The notes under the pieces are model-generated. The model searched no databases. It was not told the origin of the DNA and was given only the letters and a program-made list of their open reading frames with translations. Positions 48,283 through 59,400 of a stretch of DNA of 64,000 bases are shown here, in pieces; the stretch's first letter is position 1, and each line of letters opens with the position of its first letter. This stretch comes from Caenorhabditis remanei (taxonomy: Eukaryota; Nematoda; Chromadorea; Rhabditida; Rhabditidae): the NCBI RefSeq assembly GCF_010183535.1, contig NC_071332.1:14260001-14324000 (forward strand). Direction: 5' to 3'. The position numbers and the translations under genes were made by a program.

Positions 48283-49118
48283 TCCTCACTCCATTCAATT
48301 CTTAACATTTAACTATTTTGAACGTATTTCTCACCTTATCTCACTTCTTATTGAATACAGTGGTCTGTGTGTCTATTCGAGTTTCAGGGCATATCCTTGA
48401 CCCTGATATCTGCGATTTTCCCTAGTTCCATAAATTCTAGAAAATTTGAAATTATAATGTCAAGGTTTAACTTTGAGTTATCACAGAGTGGCATACATTC
48501 AAATTGTTCCACAGTGACACTGACCATGATTTAGTACAAAAGGTCCATAAAGACAGCTTTTCTCTTCTTCTAAATTTCCAAATTCACATCCACTTTACCT
48601 AAACGTGAGCATCAGAACAAAAGCGAAAATTGAGTAGTTCCCTTGCAGCGTTCGACATGTCTTGTTCAATTTTTGTTTTGTTCTAGATACTTTATAAAAT
48701 CTGAATGCACAACTCAGAGTTTAATGTCTATCGATATGATAGAAATAGTCATGTAATTCGAGATGACTTAGTTGTGAGACAGTTCGATTTTGAATTTTAC
48801 ATTGGAAGCTCTCCAATTATTCCTTAAAGAGAAACGACCCTAGAATTAGAAAAAGTCGTTCTTCCCCAAATTCTCCGCACTGAACAGCCGATCATTTCTT
48901 CTAGTAGTCATACAAATACATTTGAAGGCGCAACATGATTTATTAGTGGGTCTCACCACGATATTTGAAATCAGCTATAATTGTTTTATCTAAAATGATC
49001 GGTCTTCCATTCATTTCATATTTTCTCGAAATATTTCATCACTTTTAATTCCAAATTTATTGATTTTCCTGGTCCATATTGTTTATCAAGGTATATTGTC
49101 ATCCGGCGGTCGTTTATG

Positions 49119-49274
49119 TTATTGTACTCTAACAAGGACAGCTAACTTTGTTATATTTTTTTGTCCACAAGAACCGAATTCAACAGATCTAGCTGAAGTT
49201 CTAGAAGGTGCATTATAACTGTTTCGAGACTTTTCTGTTCCAGTAGATAGACGTTGTGAACTTGAACTCGCCAT
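49119..49274 (-). CDS. possible short gene or first exon
   Basis: The minus-strand ATG at 49274 lies just after a TATTCTAG acceptor, the arrangement expected for a trans-spliced leader. It encodes a Ser-rich peptide beginning MASSSSQRLSTGTEKSRNSY, 51 residues to the stop. It could also be a first exon ending near GAATTCG. No homology recognised. Confidence 0.25.
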   Translation of the reverse strand: MASSSSQRLSTGTEKSRNSYNAPSRTSARSVEFGSCGQKNITKLAVLVRVQ

Positions 49275-51395
49275 TTTCAGAACTAGAATAAAGTTTACTA
49301 TTAATCGAGATAAATATATCATTTTATTTTCGGCTCATTTTATTTTCGAAACGTCCACATAGAAATTTCGTAAACAAGAGAGTAGATTGAAGAAATATAC
49401 ATTCACAGCTGAGGAAAGCTGAGAAAATGTGGTTTGGATCGGTGTGACTAGGTCTGATTTGACAAACATAGCTCTACAGTGATTTCTTATGTTGACCATT
49501 TCGCTAGAACTTCCCGTTTTCCTTCAGATAAATGTCCATCCGCATTCCAAGGACATTTCTCGATAGCTGGACAGTTACCCGATCAATCATTCCTATTAGT
49601 TCATCACCCCTTTCCACATCATCTCTTTCCGTTTGATTCCAGCGGTTCCACTTTCTCAGGGTACAGCCTCCTCATCTTCTCATTTTCTGTTATTGACTCA
49701 TCCTGGTTAACGTAACACGATGGTCCTGTCACTCGTATGTCATATGCGAGACGTGCAAAGTAACTGCTCCGCCCCTAAAACGATCTAACGATTCCAGTGC
49801 CTCATTATAGCGTTGTTATACTCATTCACACACACGCACGCTCATTCCCCTTTCCTATGTTTCTTCATCTCCTTTGCTCATAATAAGTCGCTCCTTTCCT
49901 GTCCAAATATTTCATAAATTTACCTTTTTATTTCATCTTAACCCAAAACCAAATTAAATTAGACCCCTGTCTTCCCATTTAAAGGCGCAGGGAGTTAAAT
50001 GATTGGGTCTTGTAGCGATATCCGCGAAGTACTGTAAGCGGATAGCGTGAGTAGGTTATCTTATCTATTCATTATTCCAAAACGTTCAAACATGTTCTGA
50101 AAAACTTAGTAGCTCAGAGTTTGTCCGAAATTCCGTACTTTTCGAATCTGAATGTTCATTCCGTCCTTTTTGGGTTGTTGAGTGAAAAAAGCTTTCTAAC
50201 AATTCAAAAAACGGTATTTAGACAACTAATTTTCAATACTTCGATATATTTTCTATTGCATTTCCATCTAAAACACTCGCGAAAACATAGAAAATGTTGT
50301 TAAAAACAACTTAACCATAATCATTTCGAATTTCGCAACTTTACTCATTGGCACAATGTCCAGAAATGTGAGGGAAGAACAGAAGTTTATAAAACAATTT
50401 GGTTTTAAGTTTTAGCGTTCGTTACTAAGTTTTCCAGTCAATAACGATGTTTACTCGTCAATATCGAAGTTTGCTCTAATATTTTCCAAACTTTCCATTT
50501 TCGCGCCTTTTTCAAAGCGAAAAATTCTTTAGAAGTTTCTAGATTTTGAATTTTGACATTGTTCATTCGGTAAACTTTAAATTTGAACGAGCTCAAATGT
50601 CTAGCATTTATTCCAACCTTTCCAAGTTCTTTTCTTGTGGAAAGTCATCTCGGTCGAATGAAATGAAATCAGTAGGTTGAACTGATTCAACTTTCATTAA
50701 AGGAATCGAAAAATAAGTATGGAAATTGTGAAGGTTTGGTTAATTTTTCATTTCTTCAGTTTTCGTTCAAGTTTTTTCTCTTTTTACCTTGTTAACGAGC
50801 TTCAAAGTTGAATAAATCATTCTAGAAGTTTCCTCGAACTCTTTCAACTACAAATTCAGAATCTCGAGCCCCTAATTCTTTTCCCAATTCGTTCTGATTC
50901 TTATTCTTAATCCCGACGTTTGTTCTACTCTTTTTTCACAAAATATTTCAGTTGTCATCATGTGGTCCCCGTAGAAACAAATGACAACTATTTACTCGTC
51001 CCGTCTGACACTATCATTCTAGAGATATCTTCCAAGTTTCCGTCCTAAATAATTCTAGATTTGTTTTGTCAATTCTTATTCATTTTCTTCTTCTTTTCTC
51101 AACACAACCCTTCAATTTCCTTATTTCTTTCCTCCCATCTCGTTCAGTCCATTGCTATCCAAACGTCACTTTTTCTGTCTGCGTCTCCGGATTTCACGCG
51201 CTATTCCTCGCTCTCTCGCGGCCTTTTCACATCTCTCACCGCCCAGTACACATTTTCAAATGACTCACAATTTCTCATAGTTTTCAGCTAATTTTTCAGA
51301 TTTTCGAGTGATTTTTTCGTGTAACACTATCAGAATAAAACGGAGAGTCTAAAAATCTAATAAATTTCCACTTTCAGCGTCGAAAAATCGATAAA

Positions 51396-53205
51396 ATGGC
51401 TGAAGAAGAAGCTCAAGTCGCCGTCGACATGGCAGAGCCTGTAGAAGTGGAAACCAAGTTTCAATTTCTTCAAAGTCGACAAAGACTTAATTCGGACAGC
51501 GAGTACCATTCAACACATGACAAAAAGTGAGTGAAAATCCGAGAAAATAAACATTTTTTCGCTGAAAGCCGAATTTTTTGAGATTTGTCTGAAAATCAGT
51601 TCGGATAAGTAGTTTTCAGCAGTTTTCAGTATCATCAGTGTTTTCAGGGTCCCTGAATTGCGTATAGAAAGTTTCGCTGGAAAATTTCAGCAAATTTTAA
51701 CTTTTTTTCTAAAGTTTTCAGAACGTTTTTTACAAAATTTTTCATTTTTTATCATAACTTCTAGAAGAAAACCAAAGTTAAGAATGACTATAATTTTGAA
51801 ATTCCATACCAAAATCAGTCAAAAACTTGAATTTTTAAGTGATGACTGAAAGTTCCCGAGCTGAAATCTAGTTAACAGTATCGCAATTAAATTGCAATTG
51901 TACAGTCTCTACAGGCAGTACGAATATATTAAAAACACCCACTTAGAGTTCAAAAATTTAGAATTTATGCCATTTTTCAGCTCTCTCGCCGACATCCCTG
52001 ATGTGTTAGACCGTTCATTGACTGAAGAGGAACCGGATAGAGAGTGCCATATGATGAAAAAACCTGAATCAAGAGTGTCTTCAAGACAAATGCGTCGTCT
52101 GAAGACCGAAATCACCCATCTTCCTTTTGATACTGTAAGTTGGGAGCTCCACGTCACAAAATCTAGTTTTTCGATTTTCACAGGTAATGAAAATCCTCGC
52201 TTACTATCATTACAATATCGACATCACCATAGCTGCTGCAAAGCAAATGAGTACTCCACAGTTGCTTCCAAAACCTGCTCAATCGTTGTTCAAGGCGAAT
52301 ATTCCATATGAAAGAGAGCAGAATTCAACAAAGAAGCAGCCGTATAAAGAATTCTATATGGCAAAGAAGTTCCGCAAAGTGGCTGATAATAAGGCACTCG
52401 TTGACTTCTATTATAACGAGAAAAACAAAATTGATGGAAACTGGCGGCTTGAGAGAGATGATAGAGTTCCAATGACTTCAGATGAGAGAGTGGAGATGCA
52501 GGAGAGGATGGCGAGCTGTGGAATTTATATTCGTCGGTGAGTTAGAAGACCCTCTTTTCCCAAAACTCAACACTTATTCCTTTTTTCAGACGTGATCCAA
52601 CTGCAACGAACAGAAAGACTCGTGGAAAGAAGGCCGCTGCGACTCGCAAAGCAAATCAAATTCTCCGCATTGACAATGGAGATTTCAGAGATGAAGATGG
52701 AGCGGATTCAGATACGCCATCAGATCGTGCCGCTTCTGAGAAATCGGAGATGGAAACTCCAGCTGAACCGACGCCAATGCCACAGATCACTCTTAGAGTC
52801 AAGCCATATGTTTCGCCACCGACAATCACTGTATCCACGTCACCAGATGCTTCACATATTGTCGCGTCATCAGGTGCATCCATGAGGTCTCCAGCAGAAA
52901 TGTCATCTGAATCTTCGATCTCTACGCCACCATCCACATCGGCACCGTCATCATCAGAACAGCCGCGTAAGAGACTCACGTTCAGATTCCAATTCGCTGA
53001 TCCAATTTTCAATCGATCTGCGAATTCGATCTCCCCTGTCACGTCTTCATCGTCATCGTCTTCAACGGCGTCAGATGTCGCCAGTACTTCTGCATCGAAA
53101 TTGAAGAAAGTGTATCGGAAGAGGACGATCGAGGAGCTTCGTGGAGGAGAACAGAAGACGTATCCAGATCGAGAACGCAAGCCGAAAAAGAGACTTTATG
53201 AATAA
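51396..53205 (+). CDS. ELM2/SANT-like chromatin protein (MIER/CoREST type)
   Basis: Four exons (51396-51526, 51981-52134, 52184-52536, 52590-53205) give 417 residues. The N-terminus is acidic. Residues about 45-125 resemble a degenerate ELM2 domain (LADIPDVLDRSLTEEE ... VMKILAYYHYNIDITIAA, like the family's ALxxLxxxNyDixxAl ending). Residues about 150-190 resemble a SANT repeat (YKEFYMAKKFRKVADNKALV then DFYYNEKN, like KTxxxxVxFYYxWKK). A basic patch (RKTRGKKAAATRK) and a long Ser/Pro-rich tail with LRVKPYVSPP follow. ELM2-SANT proteins bind histone deacetylases in corepressor complexes. Trp residues expected in SANT are missing, so HDAC binding is uncertain. CTTTCAG (51371-51377) shortly before the ATG is a probable SL1 acceptor. 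Confidence 0.7.
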
Positions 53206-54752
53206 TTATTGTGTTTTTTTAGAGCAGAGCTCATTTTATTTGCCACGAGTCTTTTTCTTTTCTTGTTCCCTATTCAAGTTGTTTCTTTTCCCCGGGTTCA
53301 ATTTTCATAAGTTTTAGAGCTTTCTCCCCCTTTTCCTGTTCCACATAGACCTTTTCCCGTTTTTATTTCTTGTAATATATATAATTTATCCTGTTCCCTT
53401 CTTTTTCGGTAACTTTAAGTATCATCCATTCCCATCCCACTGTGTTTCTCATGACACTTGTACCTATTTCGTACGTGGTCTCACCCCTTCCCCCCAGTCC
53501 ATTCTTCTTTTTTTACATTGTGTTAAATAACTCACAAGTAGATGTTGTTTATAAATTTTTTTAAATATCCAGGAGAGTTCGCTTCCAGTTTCTTCTCTTT
53601 TTTCTCGATGCGTGTTGGAGCTCTTTCTCAACAACCTTCTCCATTTCGTCACGCAAACCTTCCGATGAAATCGATGCTTTGATGAAATCAACATACAGTA
53701 GCGGCTACTGAATTATCAACATTTGCTTTTTTGTGCAAAATAGCCAACTTTTGTTACTTCATACCGTGGTAAAAACTCTATTATTAGTCCAAATTTTGTA
53801 TCAGCAGAGTTTTCAGATTTAGAACTCTAGGAACTGTATTCTATTGGACTATGAGTTTTATCTCTGAAAACCATCCTTCACGAAAAAGCGATCACGATAC
53901 AAGAACCTAATTGCTGAACTATTCCACAGATGACAGATGGATTCAGGATTCTTTGTTTTCCGATCCATGTAATGGGCAATCTTATCGACATATTTTGTTG
54001 TCCAAATGTTGAAACAACCAGAAATTGGACCAAAACAAGAAAAGGAAAACGAAGGATGAGGATTTCCATATTTTCAGAGATGACTGGTTTTCTGAAAAGG
54101 GATCTAGTTTTGTAGAGAACTTGTGATGTTCATTTCCAATCAGTTTATTAGAGAGACAACACTTGGAACCATAAAATCCATATTATGTTTTGCTCTAAAT
54201 CTCAGAAATCTATCCGATTCAAATAGGAGCATTTTGGCTCTTTCGGGTATCGAAAAAGGTGAAATGATCAATTCAGGTTCATCAAATAACTTCAGAATCT
54301 AATAATTTTCATTTCTGTCAGAAAATCACAACTTCTCTGGAAGAGTCAAAGTCTTCCATAGATCCTTCCAACGGAATCGACTGAAGACATTGAACCTACA
54401 TAAACATGTATCAAGTAATTGTAGGAACGATGAGAATTAGACGCTGATTCTGGGATTATGTCAGGATTTGGTTCAGGATAATAAATCTTCTTCTGCTTTT
54501 GAAACCGAACTAAATACAACAACTCAACATTTTAACAAATGCACTACAGCTCTAGTTGATGATGTAGAAAAGTTGATGTAGAGAAAGACAATGGTAAAAA
54601 TCCCGAACCGGGTTTGTGGACGAAAAGTCGTAAGGTTGTACAGTTGATACACATGACGAAATTTGAAAAATTGGAATCGAGAAGAGATACTTTTCAGGAA
54701 GCATCTCTTTATATCTGCAACCTATCGGAAAACCTGTAAAGATCTGAAAATA
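53206..54752. other. 3' flank and intergenic, one doubtful small frame
   Basis: T- and C-rich 3' flank of the ELM2/SANT gene, then AT-rich spacer. The only frame of note is the minus-strand one at 53878-54069. Confidence 0.45.
53878..54069 (-). CDS. possible small secreted protein
   Basis: Minus-strand ATG at 54069 opens a 63-residue frame that begins with a good signal peptide (RFPFLVLVQFLVVSTFG) and continues QQNMSIRLPITWIGK. No clear promoter, homology or downstream exon; could be chance or a first exon. Confidence 0.25.
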   Translation of the reverse strand: MEILILRFPFLVLVQFLVVSTFGQQNMSIRLPITWIGKQRILNPSVICGIVQQLGSCIVIAFS

Positions 54753-55991
54753 TTAGGTTGGCAAGAAAGTTTTTGTGCATGTTTTGTTTTGAATGCACTC
54801 AGATAAATTACAATAATCAAAACCAACTACGCATACCATTTGTTAGATAAACTCTCTGTGATTCTGATGGCAGTCAGGAATTCCATACGACGCTTCTCTT
54901 GTGCAAGAGACATGCCTATCTTTGGTCTTGACCCACAACTCTTACAGCAATATTTTTATTTCCGCTTTCCATCTAATTCCGAAATTTCTAAATTTGTGCA
55001 ACCGATAGGAAAAGTTTACAAGGATGAATTCTTCTTTTGGCACACTATAAGTAATTAAGTTTACAACTTTGAGAAATGCGATTTTTCTGCTGTCGAAGTA
55101 TCACGTACTAAAGTGCATATGAAGAGGATTTGTACATGCTGTGAGTTGTAGAGGGAGAGTATCCATCTCAATCTTAATGTGAGTTATCAATGATAATTAC
55201 TACTACTTATAACACAATTGGAAACTTTTTGAAATGTGTCGGCAAGAATAAAAAAAGAGACATTGAACAGTCATATTTTGGCCAAAATCCGCATTCAGTG
55301 AAGGATAGACCTGCAGCTTCGAATTCTCTTCCCTCTTTCAAACTTCAATCGACCTAACCATTTGGGTATCACTAATAGAGAGTGGGTATTGCACACAAAC
55401 TACCCCAGTGAAACCCACCGACTTGGCGTTGATGAAACGCTGTTAGACATCATCAAAAGGAAAAAATACCTGAAGAAAATGATGACCCTTGTGTGGTGGA
55501 CCCTACACAGCGTATATAATTGGAAAATGCTAAACAATAATCTTCTACTTTTGCTCTTTTCGTGTGCAAAAAATCAAAACAATACGTGAGTCTTCAGCTC
55601 CACAGGGTGAAAAAGTCTGCCACCTCCATAATGTTGCATTTCCGCTAGTTGCATTCCCGACAAAATATTTTCTCACCTAATTTTGGAAAATAGTTTTTAA
55701 TCATACAAATTAGAGCTTGGACCTTCTTCTATCGAATTACTATAAGTTCGGGGTAATTCAGCGCTCTGCCGCTGAACAGGACTTCGATACTTAAAGTCAA
55801 GTCGAAAAATGGGTGTAAGTTTATTTTGCCTTGAAACAACCGGAGCTCTGCCAGGACGGTACCCCGGGAACATACCTGGTAAATTGGAGACAGTTGTGGA
55901 CTAAGATGTTAACTATGTTTGGTATTTGGTATGCTTCCTGTTTGAGTAAAAATAACTTGAGTCATGCACAAAAACTTTCTTGCCAACCTAA
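54753..55991 (+). mobile_element. mariner transposon, defective transposase
   Basis: Perfect 29-bp inverted repeats starting TTAGGTTGGCAAGAAAGT (54753-54781 and 55963-55991), with TA on both sides as the target duplication; 1239 bp, a full mariner length. The plus strand still shows pieces of a mariner transposase: REWVLHTNYP near 55385, then KKMMTLVWWTLHSVYNWKML (55470-55540), comparable to the family's KKVMxSVWWDxxGVxxxExL. The frame is short, the first catalytic Asp site reads N-R-E and WWD reads WWT, so it cannot encode an active enzyme. The intact ends could still be mobilised in trans. Confidence 0.85.
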
Positions 55992-56472
55992 TACATTCAT
56001 AAGAAAATCGGAAAATCTTTGTGAAAAAATAGTCAAAACGTTTTGTGCTACCCCCATAAGAACTGCCCTGATCAGAACTGCCTGAATAAGAAGTGGAACG
56101 AGTCAAAACTAGCAAATTGAGGTCTATTGGCTTGACAATTACAATTCCTCATCTCTCACAAGTCAGTTCTGATTCGTGCCAGATTTCATTACAAATAGCA
56201 CCAAACGTTTTGTTTGATTGTGAATTTTTTAAACTTACGTGAGATGAACTTTCATCAACAAAGCCATCACGTATCTTATCGCAGTTTCATTTGACCTTTT
56301 CAATAAATTCAGACCTCCACGTGACCCCCTAATCCACATATTCTTCCTCCCTTCTCTTTCCCTTCTCCAGCCTACCAAATCAGTACTCGATTACAAGCAA
56401 TCTTCCGAGCAAAAAGAAGAAAAAGAAGAAAAAGAACTTTCGAAAAGTTCAAGCAATACTGAACGCTTCATA

Positions 56473-59400
56473 ATGAGTGAGTTCACAAAAAAGAGAAACT
56501 TATTCATCTTTTTTGTTTCCAGAGTTACTAATCGCCTTTGCTGCGATTATAACTATTGTCAGCGCAGGTGACTCCAATGATTTCAACGATGTTGATGGTC
56601 CTCTTGCCAAACAAGATGTTCTCAAATTTACGGATGGTAAAGAAAAGTTTCAAAAGAATAATGTGAAAATGAACTTTATTCAGGATACTTCCATTCCGAC
56701 GATCCCAATTCTTGGACCGCCTATGTCCGTCGTGTAGCCGCTCGGCTTCGTCGTGCTGCAAATGGTTAGTTATATCTAGTCATTTAGAGCAGAAATTGAA
56801 AAATTAATTACGATCACTAGTGGCAGTGTGGTCTCTTAGAAATCAAGCTAATGTAGAAATAATAGTATACTTTGGTGGTAATACAAATTTCTTGTCAATT
56901 TTCAGACGACCCATTGAAAACTTCTGTTGAGAAGATACAAAAGATTTCTCGTCTCACCAATGCCATCTTTCTTCAAAAAGGACTCATGAATGGATCCATC
57001 GATGCCGACATTCTCATTTCCGAATTGCTTCATTTCGGAAACGTCACCCCAAGTAAAATCAATGAGATGGACCGGACAACATTGGAAACCTCCATCAAGG
57101 CCTTAGAAGATTTGCCAGGACAGATTCAAGAAACTGATGGTATCAAAAGACTTCAGAAGTCCTTCTCTATCATCGATGACATTTTGAACGAGATGCCCGA
57201 TGTGAAGAATGTATCGGAATGGCCAGGCGAACAGGATTTTGAATCGGACTTGAAGAAGTTGAGCAATGGAACGCTTGAAGATAATGGTATTCTGGGTCAA
57301 TTGGAAAATCATGCATCTGATTACGCATCTAGATTTCGTGTGGTAGAAAAATATAACGGCAATATTGATGGCAGTGAATATGGAGAGATCAATCAGTTGA
57401 AAACTGCTTTTGAAGGATTCTTGTCTTGTGGCGGCCAGTTAACGAAGGAAATACCTCAAGTCTTTCGTTTCACAAATAAGACAAGTGCAGCTGACTCATT
57501 TAGCTACATGATTCAAGTCACAAGCGGAGTAAAAAAATTGATAGAAAAGAAAAATGAGCTTTCATCCAGCGAAAACGACTTTGGCGAGTTGAACAACAGT
57601 GTCAGCACCATAATCGGCGCTGCCAGCAAAGTTTATGCAATCGCACCGCATCTTCAATTAATTCGTGATGCTTTGTCTTTCTCTTTTGGAAAGCATCATT
57701 CTGGTCAAATCAAATATACTTCTGGGCTTTCTCGTGGATATGCTGATATTACCCAAATGTTTGCCGACTTTAATGATCCATGGTTCAGTGATGTTGTGAG
57801 GAGCGGACGGTTATCAGATGCTTTGAAATCACTCAAACCTCTGGGGAGCAGTTTTAACAACATTGAAACATCTTTGAAATTAATCGGTCGAGATGAAATC
57901 CAAGTGATATCCAGCGTATTCGACATCTCCAGTAAGCTTGTTAAAGATTTTTCGCAGTTTTCTATCAACAAAGCAAAAGACGTTTGGACGTGTGTAGAAC
58001 TTATACCTGGAAAATTTGTGAGTTCTCAGGATATCGACGATTTGGCTACATTTGTAAAAAACGTGGATGACGATTTGCAGAAAATTAGAGATGCTTTAGT
58101 AGGACTGAGAGCAATTCTCAACGAGGAAGCCAATCAAGAAATATTGAAAGACGTTATCGCTATCTGTGGGGAGCTGATAGCTAAGAATGATTCAAGTTTG
58201 AAGAATGTTCTTGATAAACTTTCAAATTATGAGAAAAAAGATGAGTTGAAGAACTTCGTTAAAGATGTAAGAAATAAGATGAAAGACGTTAAAATTGATC
58301 AGATTGAGAAGAATGCCGGTGAATTGCTTACCAATATGAATAAATCCCTTTCTGGTTATCGTAATCAAATCGCTCCATACGCTCCAAATCTGAACTGTCT
58401 TCTGGAGAAGGACTACGCAAAGGAAGTGACTAACGTCGTGCGTGAATCTCAGAGTATTCGCGATCCCCAGTCGACTCTAAACCCACAAAAGGTGGGAAAA
58501 GTACGGCAAATCGTGGGAAGCTTCCTCAGCACTAAAAGTGATTTGGGGACTCTCAAAACCATTATCAAGAATATCAAAGGATTTAAAAGTGTGGAGTCAG
58601 ATTTACTGAATCTTTCTGAGGCTGATAAACACTCGCAAGTCCTGGGAGCTTCAACACAAGGAGTTGTTAGTATGAAGAAAGCGATCGACACTAAATCAAC
58701 TGCAGACGTTATCAAACAGAATGCTGATATAGTCAAAATCGAAGTTAGTGCAGTCAAAGGACTCTCAGCTGAAGATAAGAATAATCTGGACCGTTTGGAA
58801 TCACTTGGAACTTCATGGGGTGAGATGATTGCACAGTTGAATACTTGGAAGGATGGAATCAAAAATTCGAATTCGTCAACTCTCGCTGATTATGCTTATA
58901 TCTTCCTAGAAGCAAAGAAAGTCAATGGAGTTGATGATCTTGAAAAGATCAGTTCTTCATTAAGTCACTTGATCGATTTGGTACCAGGCAGCAGCAATAA
59001 GAAACAACTGGAAGATATCAAAAAAGCTGTTGATGAGTTGGATGAGATTGGATTGCAGTTTGCTGGTTATCAGACGAGTTTCGACGAATCTAAGAAGTCG
59101 CTGGCTGCTCTCGATTTGTTCTTCGCTGATTTTGGCAAGAAAAACTCAGTTACCGTAGCTCCACCGATCACGCCACAACAACAGCAACCACAAGTTTCTC
59201 TGTCAACAACAGTGGAATCAGTGGAACCAGTTCGTCACGATTTGATCTTCCGAAAAAAGTAAGTTTTGACTTTTTCTTTGATATTTGAGAGTTTCATTTT
59301 TCAAGAAACAACTTAATTTTTCAGTATATGGCAAGTGATATTGATTACGATCGCAGGCTTTGTTTCATCACTCATGGCTGCTCCGCTCGTTACGGTGTTG

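Larger units (their letters stand above)
44935..51395. other. long gene-poor region
   Basis: About 6.4 kb with no convincing gene. It contains exon-like fragments at 45690-46190, two inverted-repeat transposons (47266-47565 and 47962-48282), a short minus-strand frame at 49119-49274, and a complex hairpin near 49970-50045. C/T-rich sequence at 51100-51260, before the ELM2/SANT gene, looks like promoter or 5' flank. A distal regulatory role for that gene is possible but not shown. Confidence 0.5.

Noticed and set aside
49479..49715. Plus-strand 78-residue Ser/Phe-rich frame
   Set aside because: No homology, low complexity, and no splice or start context.
52656..53180. Minus-strand acidic 174-residue frame
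   Set aside because: Antisense to the Ser/Pro-rich last exon of the ELM2/SANT gene.
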